NCBI GenBank assembly: GCA_000526435.1
Contig: JAGB01000001.1
Coordinates: 434,001 to 498,000, forward strand
Direction: 5' to 3'
From: Caldicoprobacter oshimai DSM 21659
GTDB lineage: Bacteria > Bacillota > Clostridia > Caldicoprobacterales > Caldicoprobacteraceae
DNA length: 64,000 bases
The notes beneath the pieces were generated by a model that did no database searches, had not been told where the DNA came from, and saw nothing but the letters and a program-made list of their open reading frames with translations. Below are positions 25,910 to 34,915 of this stretch, one piece after another. Position 1 is the first letter of the stretch. The number at the start of each line of letters is the position of its first letter. Both the position numbers and the translations under genes were made by a program.

Positions 25910-26914
25910 TTACATCACCTCCACGTCCACATCCTGACTCTTCAAGTAATCTATCGCGGCTTGTATCTCCCCATCCTCACCCACTAATTCAACGATCAGA
26001 TACCCCGCACTTGTGCTCATCAACTGACTGATATTACCAGACAAAATATTTACATCGATGTTGAACTTTTTAATCATATGCGAAACAATAGGTTTTTTTG
26101 CATTATCGCCCCAAAAGCTTAGCCTTACAACCCTGCCATTAAACTCCTCCGGTATTACAAATTCCTCCTGCACATCGGATTTCAGGCTGCTGATAAACGC
26201 TTTGGCGGTTTTAGATTTAGGCCGTCTAAATAGCTCTTCAACGGTATTTATTTCTACTATCTCGCCATTTTCCATTATTGCCACCCTGTCACATATATCC
26301 TTAACCACCTCTATTTGATGGGTAATCATAACTATGGTTAGACCCAGCTCGTTGCGTATCCTATTTAAAAGCTCTAAAATGGATTTTGTGGTTTTGGGAT
26401 CTAGAGCCGACGTGGCTTCATCGCTCAGCAAAATCTTAGGATTATTGGCCAAAGCCCTAGCGATTGCAACCCGTTGTTTCTGCCCCCCGCTTAGCTGGGA
26501 GGGATAAGCATTCCTCTTATCTCTTAAACCAACATATTCCAACAACTCATTTACCCTTGAATTTATCTCCTTCTTGCCTAAACCGGCTAATTCCAGCGGG
26601 AGGGCAATGTTTTCATAGGTAGTCTTTTGCGACAACAAATTAAAATGCTGGAATATCATTCCGATATCTTTTCTTTTTGCTCTTAGCTCTCTTTTATCAA
26701 GAGCTGTTATATCTACTCCGTCAATGATAATTTTCCCCTGGGTTGGCTCCTCCAACCTGTTTAAACACCTTATCAGGGTAGACTTTCCGGCTCCACTCAA
26801 TCCGATGATCCCAAAAATTTCTCCCCTGTTTACATGGAAACTAACATTCTTTATTGCCCATATACATTCATTGCCATTTTGAAAGCATTTTGATAGATTC
26901 TGTACTTCAATCAC
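25910..26914 (-). CDS. metN: Methionine ABC transporter ATP-binding protein MetN
   Basis: The protein has 334 residues. The nucleotide-binding domain has Walker A GLSGAGKST (about 38-46), Q-loop GMIFQHFNLL, signature LSGGQKQR and Walker B ILLSDEATSALD. The C-terminal part of about 80 residues (RLSFWGDNAKKPIVSHMIKK to the end) is the NIL domain, which senses methionine and inhibits transport in E. coli MetN. So the transporter is probably regulated twice: by the SAM riboswitch on mRNA and by methionine on the protein. First gene of metNIQ. Confidence 0.96.
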   Translation of the reverse strand: MIEVQNLSKCFQNGNECIWAIKNVSFHVNRGEIFGIIGLSGAGKSTLIRCLNRLEEPTQGKIIIDGVDITALDKRELRAKRKDIGMIFQHFNLLSQKTTYENIALPLELAGLGKKEINSRVNELLEYVGLRDKRNAYPSQLSGGQKQRVAIARALANNPKILLSDEATSALDPKTTKSILELLNRIRNELGLTIVMITHQIEVVKDICDRVAIMENGEIVEINTVEELFRRPKSKTAKAFISSLKSDVQEEFVIPEEFNGRVVRLSFWGDNAKKPIVSHMIKKFNIDVNILSGNISQLMSTSAGYLIVELVGEDGEIQAAIDYLKSQDVDVEVM

Positions 26915-26989
26915 GGTTGACCTCCATTTTCACAAAATATAAAAAAAGTATAAGGCAATCATTATTTTATTTGAATATTTAATTAACAA

Positions 26990-27052
26990 AAAAGCCTCTT
27001 TAATACTAGCAGAGGTCAAAATAAAAACCTCTTCTAAAGAAGAAAGAGGCTA
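26990..27052 (-). terminator. Terminator hairpins of the metNIQ SAM riboswitch
   Basis: Downstream of the aptamer the minus strand carries a compact hairpin (TCTTCT..AGAAGA followed by TTTTTATTTT at about 27023-27045) and a longer pairing of GCCTCTTT (27046-27053) with AAAGAGGC (26994-27001) followed by six T. These are two candidate stop structures in series. Which one competes with an antiterminator cannot be settled by eye. Confidence 0.65.
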
Positions 27053-27055
27053 TCC

Positions 27056-27156
27056 TTTCTCATCTTTCGGTGTAAGACACCGCTGGATTTGACACCTTGT
27101 AGTTACAGGTTGCCGTGCTTCACTGCGCCAGTCCCTCCGCCACCCTCGATAAGAAC
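27056..27156 (-). promoter_or_regulatory. SAM-I riboswitch (S-box) controlling metNIQ
   Basis: On the minus strand the region carries the conserved S-box elements in order: CTTATC at the start, GGGTGGCGGAGGGACTGGC, GAAGC, CGGCAACC, AAGGTGTCAAATCC, and the closing GATGAG. These match the SAM-I core. High S-adenosylmethionine should stabilise the aptamer and allow the downstream terminator to form, shutting off methionine uptake. A -35-like TTGCCA lies at 27180-27185; the IS element ends about 45 bases further upstream. Confidence 0.95.
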
Positions 27157-27215
27157 TTGTTATTTTAATTTGTATTACTTGGCAAGTATTCTAATACGAA
27201 CGTGTTATTTTGTCA

Positions 27216-27229
27216 ACTACATTTTTAAT
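27216..27229 (+). repeat. 14-base direct repeat, left flank of the IS1202-like element
   Basis: ACTACATTTTTAAT occurs here and again at 29045-29058, in the same orientation, just outside the imperfect inverted ends of the element. It may be a target-site duplication. Confidence 0.5.
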
Positions 27230-27308
27230 ATTGTGTTGTTATTCTGTGATAATGTCATATTGAAATTATTCTGATATAATGTCATACATGAGAGAGGAGA
27301 TATTCAAC

Positions 27309-28652
27309 ATGACACAAAAAGAAATGACCCGTTTAAGAGTCATAAATCAAACAATTGATAAAGTTATAACCATCAGAGAAGCTGCTGAGCTTCTAAACCT
27401 CAGTGAACGCCAAGTAATAAGGTTGAAAAAGGGGGTTTTGAAAGAAGGACCTGCGTTCATCATCCACAAAAACAGAGGTCGAAAGCCCCAGCATGCTCTC
27501 TCTGATGAACTTAAAAACACCATCATTAACCTTAAAAAAAGCGAAAAATACTGTGACGTAAACTTCAACCATTTCGTCGACTTACTTATGGAAAATGAAA
27601 ACATTAAAGTAAGTTATTCCTCTGTATACAGAATTCTAACAAAAGAAGGTATTAGCAGCCCTAGAAAACACCGTAAACGTAAAGCCCACCACAGAAGAAA
27701 AAGGATGCCCCAGAAAGGTATGCTCGTCCAAATAGATGCTTCTAAACACGATTGGATAGATGGACTTCCACCTTTTACCCTCCACGGGGCTATTGATGAT
27801 GCCACAGGCGAAATACTCGCTCTATTCTTCACTCAACAAGAGTGTATTGAAGGATACTTTGAAATCATACGTCAAATAATCACTAATCATGGCGTTCCCT
27901 TAAGCCTGTACTCTGACCGCCATACCATCTTCGTCTCTCCCAATGATGGTAAACTTTCTATCGAAGAACAACTTGCAGGAAAAACAGTTAGCCTTACACA
28001 GTTCGGCAGAGCTATGGAAGAACTCGGCATCAATATAATCAAAGCCAGATCCCCTCAGGCTAAAGGGCGTGTCGAAAAACTCTGGGATACTCTTCAGGAT
28101 AGGTTGAAAGCCGAACTTAAAATCTATGGTATCAATTCAATTGAGGCTGCTAATGCTTTTTTACCCAGATTTATTCAATCCTACAACAAAAGATTCGGGG
28201 TTGAGCCTGAAAACCCACAGCCTGCGTTCAGGCCTCTTGACCCTGCTATCAACCTCGACTATATCCTGTGCATCAAGGAACGTCGCACCATCATCGAAGG
28301 CTCTGCCTTCTCATACAAGGGGAAATATTATCAACTGGTCAAGGACGGCAAAAAAGTCCCTGCTATGCCCAAAGCTAAACTTACCGTCCTATTCAGCCCT
28401 AAAATAGGCGTAAAAGCTTTCTATGCCGGTACGATATATGATACCCTAATACTCGAAGAACGACCTAAAAAACAAGCTTTACAGCAGTCTGAGCATAAAT
28501 CAGAGAAGAAGCATAATCCCGTAAAACCGGCTCCTGACCACCCATGGAAACAACAGGCTCAAAAAAGGCCTAGAATCTCTTACGAAGAAACTGATCGCGA
28601 GATCCTTGAGATGCTAGACCAGCTGTTTAATTCCACACGAGCTTGGGCATAG
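27309..28652 (+). CDS. IS1202/ISNCY-like transposase with integrase-type DDE core
   Basis: The protein has 447 residues from the ATG at 27309, nine bases after AGGAG; an in-frame ATG at 27279 lies within a terminal repeat. An N-terminal helix-turn-helix (ITIREAAELLNLSERQVIRL, about 17-36) precedes a second DNA-binding region and the RNase-H-like core, where the acidic residues are seen in LVQIDASKHDW, SLYSDRH and QAKGRVEKLWDTLQDRL. Basic C-terminal tail. The gene is intact, so the element may still be active. Confidence 0.88.
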   Translation: MTQKEMTRLRVINQTIDKVITIREAAELLNLSERQVIRLKKGVLKEGPAFIIHKNRGRKPQHALSDELKNTIINLKKSEKYCDVNFNHFVDLLMENENIKVSYSSVYRILTKEGISSPRKHRKRKAHHRRKRMPQKGMLVQIDASKHDWIDGLPPFTLHGAIDDATGEILALFFTQQECIEGYFEIIRQIITNHGVPLSLYSDRHTIFVSPNDGKLSIEEQLAGKTVSLTQFGRAMEELGINIIKARSPQAKGRVEKLWDTLQDRLKAELKIYGINSIEAANAFLPRFIQSYNKRFGVEPENPQPAFRPLDPAINLDYILCIKERRTIIEGSAFSYKGKYYQLVKDGKKVPAMPKAKLTVLFSPKIGVKAFYAGTIYDTLILEERPKKQALQQSEHKSEKKHNPVKPAPDHPWKQQAQKRPRISYEETDREILEMLDQLFNSTRAWA

Positions 28653-28983
28653 CATTTTTATCTATCGCTTCTCCTATAGATTATCATACAAGCTTTGATA
28701 ATATTTATCAAGGCCTAGTTTCTTATTGCCTTTTTTGCCCCCATAATATAGTATTAAAAAGCCCTAGACTCAGAGTGCATGTCAAGTGGACCGTGGAATA
28801 AGTTGGAGTGACCCTAGAGCTTTGCTGCTTATGCCGCGAAAGCCACTTGACATGCACCCCCTTGGGTAAGCTTTTGCCTATGCCGGTGGGTGTATTACAC
28901 CCACCGGCCTGCCTAGCGGCGAGCGTCAAAATTTCTAATAGCTTTGCTATAAATTATCTCTGTAATATTTTTTAAAACCCATA
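28653..28983 (+). other. Non-coding 3' part of the IS with two strong inverted repeats
   Basis: Two palindromic structures follow the transposase gene. Perfect 15-base arms at 28775-28789 and 28843-28857 (GTGCATGTCAAGTGG and its complement) enclose 53 bases, and a 27-base palindrome at 28882-28908 is centred on a single T. No reading frame of note is present. The base composition is richer in G+C than the transposase gene, so this segment may be separate cargo or an older insertion. Confidence 0.55.
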
Positions 28984-29044
28984 GTTGACATTTTTACTGA
29001 ATAAAATTATCCTTTTTGAGGTGACATTTTCACAGACTATTGAC

Positions 29045-29058
29045 ACTACATTTTTAAT
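29045..29058 (+). repeat. 14-base direct repeat, right flank of the IS1202-like element
   Basis: Second copy of ACTACATTTTTAAT; see the entry at 27216. Confidence 0.5.
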
Positions 29059-29064
29059 TATTTA

Positions 29065-29205
29065 CTCGAATAGGTATAAAGATATTTATCACAGCCAACA
29101 GCTGTTTGGCAATATCAAAGATAGAAAATTTATAAAAAGAATAGAAGCCGCTTCCATCCTTTTTGATATATACAAAAACTTTAAGGATGGAAGCAACCTC
29201 TTGTG
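29065..29205 (+). repeat. Second, diverged copy of the IS remnant found at 24203
   Basis: The copy starts CTCGAATAGGTATAAAGATA, matching CTCGAATAGGTGTAAAGATA at 24203, and stays alignable for about 140 bases with conserved coding potential (KDRKFIKRIEAASILFD). It stops with TGA before any transposase start. Both copies have the same orientation and enclose metNIQ plus the IS1202-like element. Confidence 0.6.
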
Positions 29206-29278
29206 AATTGAAAATAGCGATATTATCTTTATTAAACATCAAATTAATTATAACTCAATTAACTTTATTAACTTTCAT

Positions 29279-30010
29279 TTATATATTCTCCAGCGGCTTC
29301 ACATTTCCAAACGTGGGCACTGGGCCGTTGACTGGCGCAGCCCACCTTACCGCATTCTTTATGACGCGCTGCACTTCTGGCTGGTAAAAAATCGGAAATG
29401 TCTCATGCCCCGGCCTGAAATAAAACACCTTTCCTCGTCCCCGGTTATAGCAGCAGCCGCTCCGGAACACTTCCCCTCCAGCAAACCAGCTTATAAACAC
29501 CAGTGTATCAGGCGCAGGAATATCAAATCTCTCGCCGTACATCTCAGTTTGAGGAATTTCAAAATACTCACCTAACCCCTCTGCAATGGGATGCCCAGGC
29601 TCCACCACCCAAATTCGCTCCTTTTCACCCATCTCTCGCCATTTTAAATCGCAGGTGGTACCCATCAGCTTTTTAAATATCTTGGAGAAATGTCCGGAAT
29701 GCAAAACAATGAGGCCCATTCCATTCAAAACCCTATTGTATACCCTGTCCACAACGTCATCCCGTACTTCATTATGCGCTATGTGTCCCCACCAGATGAG
29801 TACATCCGTCGAATCCAACACCTCTTTAGTAAGACCATGTTCAGGCTCGTCAAGCGTTGCTGTCCTAACCTCAAAGTCGGGCTCTTGAGAAAGAAATTCT
29901 GCAATTGCTCCATGAATCCCTTTAGGATAGAGTTCAGCCACCTTTTTATCGGTCTTTTCGTGTCGGTTTTCATTCCATACCGTCACTTTAATATTTCTGT
30001 TTATATTCAT
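29279..30010 (-). CDS. ThuA-like protein (trehalose utilisation family, class I amidotransferase fold)
   Basis: The protein has 243 residues and the ThuA features: [12 protein letters not shown] at the start, [15 protein letters not shown] (about 88-102), [20 protein letters not shown] (about 118-137) and a C-terminal [16 protein letters not shown]. ThuA proteins have a glutamine-amidotransferase-like fold; in Sinorhizobium they take part in trehalose and related disaccharide use. GGGGG lies before the ATG at 30010. It follows the ABC transporter genes by 94 bases and is probably in the same operon, which suggests a sugar-processing role. Exact reaction unknown. Confidence 0.85.
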   Translation of the reverse strand: MNINRNIKVTVWNENRHEKTDKKVAELYPKGIHGAIAEFLSQEPDFEVRTATLDEPEHGLTKEVLDSTDVLIWWGHIAHNEVRDDVVDRVYNRVLNGMGLIVLHSGHFSKIFKKLMGTTCDLKWREMGEKERIWVVEPGHPIAEGLGEYFEIPQTEMYGERFDIPAPDTLVFISWFAGGEVFRSGCCYNRGRGKVFYFRPGHETFPIFYQPEVQRVIKNAVRWAAPVNGPVPTFGNVKPLENI

Positions 30011-30104
30011 GAAAATGTACCCCCTTAATCTTAATTTATATTTAATTTATATTTCTGATAAAAACGCTTTTTCTAGCTCAACTGTACTGAACCAAAGTAA
30101 AATC

Positions 30105-30935
30105 TCAACCTTTCACAGCCCCGGCGGTAAGGCCAGATATAATTCTTCTTTGAAATAACAACACCATAACGATAAGCGGTAATACTACAACTACAGAAGC
30201 TGCGGATATATCGCCCCAGGGCAACGTATACTCGCCAGGGAACATGGCTATACCCACCGGCACTGTTCTCAAGGCATCCTTTGTATTGAATGTTAATGCA
30301 AATAAGAATTCATTCCATGCCGCTATGAAAACCAGTATAGCTGTAGTAAATATGCCAGGTGCAGCTAAAGGAAGTATTATTTTCACAAAAGTGTAAAACG
30401 GTGAAGCACCATCTATCTTTGCAGCCTCTTCCATGTCAGCCGGGATAGTTCTAAAAAACGTAGTTAAATTCCACATTGAAAGCGGTATAGTTATGGTCGT
30501 ATATGTCAAAATAAGGCCCAGATACGAATTGAGGAGGTTCCACTGCTTCATCATCAAAAACAAGGGGCTAACTATTGCTATGCCGGGAAACATCGAAACC
30601 GATAACGCTAAAGCCAATATAACATTTTTCCCTTTAAAGTGTAACCTGGCCAATGCATAACCAGCAAACGATGTAACAAACACCGCAAGTGCTGTAGTAG
30701 AAATGGCAACTATGGCGCTGTTCTTCAAATAAGTCAAAAAGGGCCTTTTGGTAAAAGCAGAAATATAAGAACCCAAATAAAATCTTGACGGCCACCACTC
30801 CGGAGGTATATTCCACAATTGTTCGGGCGGCTTAAATGAGGTTATTATTTGCCAGTAAAAAGGAAACACTATTATGACCATAAATATAGCAACGCCTATA
30901 TAAAAAAATATATTTGACAATTTATCTTTTCGCAT
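30105..30935 (-). CDS. Carbohydrate ABC transporter permease, MalG type
   Basis: The protein has 276 residues, six membrane helices and a full EAA loop (MEEAAKIDGASPFYTFVKIILPLAAPG). It lies 14 bases after the stop of the MalF-type gene and completes the third CUT1-type transporter of the window. No ATPase gene is nearby. Confidence 0.94.
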   Translation of the reverse strand: MRKDKLSNIFFYIGVAIFMVIIVFPFYWQIITSFKPPEQLWNIPPEWWPSRFYLGSYISAFTKRPFLTYLKNSAIVAISTTALAVFVTSFAGYALARLHFKGKNVILALALSVSMFPGIAIVSPLFLMMKQWNLLNSYLGLILTYTTITIPLSMWNLTTFFRTIPADMEEAAKIDGASPFYTFVKIILPLAAPGIFTTAILVFIAAWNEFLFALTFNTKDALRTVPVGIAMFPGEYTLPWGDISAASVVVVLPLIVMVLLFQRRIISGLTAGAVKG

Positions 30936-30949
30936 ACTTTCGCCTCCGC

Positions 30950-31852
30950 TTAATCATTCTGAATATTTAAGAGATAAATATATATCAAGCTTATCAAAAA
31001 AACAAATATGAATATTAACACTGCTATTGCAGAACCCAAACCAAAATCCAGATTTCTAAAAAGCATAGTATAAGCGTACATTGAAAGAGTCTCAGTGCTA
31101 TTGCCCGGTCCACCACCCGTCATAACAAATATCAAGTCAAATACGCGAAAAGCATCAAGAGTTCGAAATATAAGTGCCACCAGCATAGTCGGCATTATAA
31201 GCGGCACAGTGATATTAAAAAATCGCCTTATTTTTCCAGCACCATCTACAGTAGCAGATTCGTATAGCTCAGCTGGAATAGTTTGAAGGCCGGCCAACAA
31301 CAGTAACCCCATAAAAGGCGCTGTTTTCCAAACATCGGCTATTATAGCACACCATAAAGCCGATAGCGTACTGCCCAACCACGACTTGTATTGGTCTATG
31401 AGTCCCAACCTTAGTAATATATCGTTTAAAACCCCAAACTGGTCATGGTACATAAATTTCCACATCGTAGCTGATATTGTCGTTGGTATAGCCCACGGCA
31501 CCAGCACTGCAGCGCGTACCAGTCCCCTGCCTTTAAACGGCATATTCATAACGAGAGCCATGGCAAAACCTATTACCAGTTCCATAGCAACTGAAACTAT
31601 AGTAAAAAATAAAGTATTATACGTGGCATTCCAGAATCTTTCATCTTTAAATAATTTCATATAATTATTTAATCCTATATATTTAGCCGCATCTGGAAAT
31701 TGCATCTTCATGTCGGTCAAACTTAAGGAAAATGTTCTTATAATTGGAAATATCGCTATAAGCAAAATACATAAAAGTGCAGGTGTTACCATCAAATAAC
31801 CCAGCACATTTTCGGGTATACCAGTGCTTTTTATGCTACGGCGTTTTTGCAT
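30950..31852 (-). CDS. Carbohydrate ABC transporter permease, MalF type
   Basis: The protein has 300 residues when started at the ATG at 31852, eight bases or so after AGGGGGG; a longer frame to 31915 has no site. It has the first helix at about 19-40 (GYLMVTPALLCILLIAIF) and an EAA loop YESATVDGAGKIRRFFNITVPLIMP. It starts about 67 bases after the binding-protein gene. Substrate is unknown; the linked two-component system and nearby rhamnoside genes hint at plant cell wall glycosides. Confidence 0.94.
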   Translation of the reverse strand: MQKRRSIKSTGIPENVLGYLMVTPALLCILLIAIFPIIRTFSLSLTDMKMQFPDAAKYIGLNNYMKLFKDERFWNATYNTLFFTIVSVAMELVIGFAMALVMNMPFKGRGLVRAAVLVPWAIPTTISATMWKFMYHDQFGVLNDILLRLGLIDQYKSWLGSTLSALWCAIIADVWKTAPFMGLLLLAGLQTIPAELYESATVDGAGKIRRFFNITVPLIMPTMLVALIFRTLDAFRVFDLIFVMTGGGPGNSTETLSMYAYTMLFRNLDFGLGSAIAVLIFIFVFLISLIYIYLLNIQND

Positions 31853-31919
31853 GATAAAACCCCCCTGGCTGTTTATAAAGTACAATCGGCCGAATCTCGG
31901 CCGATTGTTGATCAAAATT

Positions 31920-33224
31920 TTACTGTTCTAATATTTCCTGAATTTCTTTTGCCATATTCTCCACAGCTGTCTTGGCATCAATCTCTCCCATCAGGAATTT
32001 ATGCGTATTTATTTGTATAGACTCTGATATTTTTGGATAAAATGGCGACACCGGCCTTGGTAAAGCATTGACCAATGCATCGTACATGCTTTCAAAATGT
32101 GGGTTGGCCTTTATAACATCCGCATCTTTATATAAATTCTGACGTACAGGCAAAAAACCGCCCTCTATTGCTTGTATTTTTTGAGCTTCTTCGCCAGTCA
32201 TAAACTCTATAAACGTCCACGCTGCGTCTTTATTTTTGGAATTTTTATTTATAGCTAAATTCCAACCACCCAACGTTGCCTTCCCTGTGGCATCTCCATT
32301 AGGCCCTTTCGGTATTGGAGCCACACCAACTTTACCCTTAACCGCCGACTCATCGCTGTTCAAATTACTCCACCAACTGGGCCAATTTCTCATAAAAGCC
32401 ACTTTACCCTCTTGGAACATCACTCCACCATCATTCTCGATATAGGTAGTGACACCTTCAGGTGCTATATCCAGCATCTTCTTAAATATATTCAATGCCT
32501 CTATGGCATTCTCACTATTTAATACCACATTTGAGCCGTCAATTACCTTGCCACCATTGCTGTGGATATATTCTAGCACATTACATACAAGGCCTTCATA
32601 TTGGTTGGCTTGAAATACAAATCCGTATTCAACTTTACCTTCGTCCATAAGCTTCTTACCAATACTATAAAGTTCATCCCATGTTTCAGGCGGATTAGGT
32701 ATCAAATCTTTACGGTAATATAAAACGCCTGCGTCGGTATAAAGCGGCACCGCATATATGCTACCGTTATAGGTACAACCTTGAATTGGTCCCTGTAGGA
32801 ATTCTTCTCTTTCTTCTTCAGAAAAATAATCGTCTAAAGGCAATATCCAACCAGCCGAAGCAAATTCCGACGGCCATATTATGTCCAAACGGTATACATC
32901 AACGCTGTCATCTCCAGCGCTCAATGCAGTTACAAAAGCATTATGCTGCTGATCGCTTTGTGGAGGCATTTCCTGATAGTTAACCTTTATATTCGGATAT
33001 TTGTTTTCAAATGCTTCAAGCATCTTCTGGGTAGCAGGCGTAGTGTCTTTACCTCTAGCATAAGTAATTGTAACCTCTTCTTCCGATTTAGACTCGCTTG
33101 CTTTTTCTTCTGGTTGTGATTCCGTGCTATTATCGCCAGACTTCTCAGAGCTACCACATGCTGAAAGCATAAATACTAGCACCGCAACGGTCAACAGAAA
33201 AACCAACAACCTCTTTGTCCTCAT
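31920..33224 (-). CDS. Sugar ABC transporter substrate-binding lipoprotein
   Basis: The precursor has 434 residues with a lipoprotein signal (lipobox MLSAC, Cys23) and an acidic/Ser linker. The mature part is a family-1 extracellular binding protein: VDVYRLDIIWPSEFASAGW, GVLYYRKDLIPNPPETWDEL, GKVAFMRNWPSWW and KNKDAAWTFIEFMTGEEAQK. GGGAGG precedes the ATG. It heads the binding protein-permease-permease-ThuA operon, directly downstream of the response regulator gene, which probably activates it. Confidence 0.94.
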   Translation of the reverse strand: MRTKRLLVFLLTVAVLVFMLSACGSSEKSGDNSTESQPEEKASESKSEEEVTITYARGKDTTPATQKMLEAFENKYPNIKVNYQEMPPQSDQQHNAFVTALSAGDDSVDVYRLDIIWPSEFASAGWILPLDDYFSEEEREEFLQGPIQGCTYNGSIYAVPLYTDAGVLYYRKDLIPNPPETWDELYSIGKKLMDEGKVEYGFVFQANQYEGLVCNVLEYIHSNGGKVIDGSNVVLNSENAIEALNIFKKMLDIAPEGVTTYIENDGGVMFQEGKVAFMRNWPSWWSNLNSDESAVKGKVGVAPIPKGPNGDATGKATLGGWNLAINKNSKNKDAAWTFIEFMTGEEAQKIQAIEGGFLPVRQNLYKDADVIKANPHFESMYDALVNALPRPVSPFYPKISESIQINTHKFLMGEIDAKTAVENMAKEIQEILEQ

Positions 33225-33334
33225 AAGAAAAAACCTCCCTTTTTTTAAATATAAAGCTGATAGTACATCTATATATTAAGGTAAACGGGAGGCATAATAA
33301 ATATGGTAAACTTTCTATTTTGTTTGTTTTCTTT

Positions 33335-34915
33335 CTATATTTGAGAGTTACGGTACTGTACTGGGGTAATGCCGGTATATTTCTTAAATAATTGGCTGAA
33401 ATAATGAGGGTCTTTATAACCTACCATTTGGGCAACTTCATATACCTTTATAGATGGTTCTTTCAGCAGTTCCTTTGCTTTATCAATGCGTACTTTTATG
33501 AGATACTCTTTAAAGGTTATCCCTGCTTCCTTGCTGAATATAGAGCTTAAATAACACGGTGAGATATACACCCTTTCTGACACTGATTCCAGCGAAATAT
33601 CTACTGAATATTCTTTATCTATTATATCCTTTACTTGTTCTACTATTTTTTGATTCCTGGTTTTTCTTTGATGCGATAGATAACCAATTACAACATCTAC
33701 TATATTCGTCATAAACTCATACAACTGATCTATTGTAAAACGTTTATTTATCTCATACCATGGATCAGTCCTATTAAAAAGCACTTCTGGCCGCTCACCT
33801 ACTTCATATATAGCTTTAGACATATATACAATAAGTTCTAGACATATTCTTTTTACTACATCCATATTTTCTCGCTGTTCTTTCATGTTTTCAAATATGC
33901 GTTTTAAATAAGCTCTGGCTTTCTGCTCATTACCCACTTTTATAATAGTCATAAATTCTTCGCCATCGGGTATTTTATACCTATAGTTTTTTGTTGCGGG
34001 TTCCACATCATCAATGTATATGATCTGCCTTTCACCCATATAAAACCTATATTCACAAGCTTCTAGAGCATCTTTATAGCTGCGTTCAATATACCGTATA
34101 TCATCCACAGTTCGACCTACCCCTACGGTGTAAGAACCATCAAATATATAATCTAGTAGCTCCTTTATTTTATACAACGTGTCTAGAGTAATTTTCGATA
34201 TTTGGTCCTTTGTAATACTGGCGGGGAAATTCAATATAATGGTAAAAATATGCTCATCAAAAAATATCACTGATTTTAAATGTTCCATACCCTCAAGTAA
34301 AAACTTTATCCTATTATACAATTTAAATAAAGTGTAATAATCCTCCTTATCGTTTGCATCGTCTATAGTTATAACTACTGCTAAAAATTCTCCATTCTTA
34401 AAATCTATATTTATGAAAGATAATTTTTTCCATATATCCTCCGTGTTTTTAACCGCACTAAAAAACCACGCTTTTAAAAAGGGCAAGCTCTCTACTATAT
34501 GCTTTTTAAGTGCCTCCCTTTCCTCTCGTTCTTTTTTTTCGTCAAGCAGCTTATTTTTAACTCGTTGTATACATTCAAAGAGAGCGCTGCGTGAAACCGG
34601 TTTTAATACATAATCATCTACCCCCAGGGTCACAGCCTGCTGAGCATAAGAAAAATCGTCATAGCCAGTAAGAAATACTATTTTTATATGTGGAGCAAGA
34701 ATTTTTAGCTTCTGGGCTAACTGCAACCCATCCATACGTGGCATCTTGATATCGACAATAACGATATCCGGCTTTAACTGCTTTATCTTATCTAAAGCAT
34801 CTATGCCATCTTCCGCTGTACCGACAATATTTATCCCCATTTCATCCCATGGAACATGATCCTTTAACCCTTCTCTTATGGTCTCTTCATCATCTACTAT
34901 CAGTAGATTTATCAT
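33335..34915 (-). CDS. YesN-type response regulator with AraC DNA-binding domain
   Basis: The protein has 526 residues from the ATG at 34915 (GGAGGGAG upstream). The receiver domain covers about residues 1-120 with acidic pair DD at 8-9, phosphorylation site Asp55 (DIVIVDIKMPRMDG) and LKPVSR. A middle region of about 300 residues is followed by an AraC helix-turn-helix pair (ISLESVSERVYISPCYLSSI and IKVYEVAQMVGYKDPHYFSQ). Such regulators switch on adjacent sugar transporters when the partner kinase senses the sugar. It overlaps the kinase gene by 26 bases. Confidence 0.95.
   Translation of the reverse strand: MINLLIVDDEETIREGLKDHVPWDEMGINIVGTAEDGIDALDKIKQLKPDIVIVDIKMPRMDGLQLAQKLKILAPHIKIVFLTGYDDFSYAQQAVTLGVDDYVLKPVSRSALFECIQRVKNKLLDEKKEREEREALKKHIVESLPFLKAWFFSAVKNTEDIWKKLSFINIDFKNGEFLAVVITIDDANDKEDYYTLFKLYNRIKFLLEGMEHLKSVIFFDEHIFTIILNFPASITKDQISKITLDTLYKIKELLDYIFDGSYTVGVGRTVDDIRYIERSYKDALEACEYRFYMGERQIIYIDDVEPATKNYRYKIPDGEEFMTIIKVGNEQKARAYLKRIFENMKEQRENMDVVKRICLELIVYMSKAIYEVGERPEVLFNRTDPWYEINKRFTIDQLYEFMTNIVDVVIGYLSHQRKTRNQKIVEQVKDIIDKEYSVDISLESVSERVYISPCYLSSIFSKEAGITFKEYLIKVRIDKAKELLKEPSIKVYEVAQMVGYKDPHYFSQLFKKYTGITPVQYRNSQI

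Larger units (their letters stand above)
27230..29044 (+). mobile_element. Insertion sequence of the IS1202/ISNCY type
   Basis: One transposase gene (27309-28652) is flanked by related ends. On the left the motif TTATTCTGTGATAATGTCAT (27239-27258) is repeated as TTATTCTGATATAATGTCAT (27266-27285). On the right its complement occurs at 29022-29040 (TGACATTTTCACAGACTAT) and in weaker form at 28984-29003. Such iterated ends probably bind the transposase. The element lies directly upstream of the metNIQ promoter. Boundaries are approximate, set by the 14-base direct repeats. The family call rests on the transposase and on the long direct repeats, which I recall for IS1202. Confidence 0.7.

Noticed and set aside
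27061-27156. CRISPR or repeat array upstream of metN
   Set aside because: The short repeats here are the helices of the SAM-I riboswitch, not spaced direct repeats. No CRISPR array or cas gene was seen anywhere in the window.
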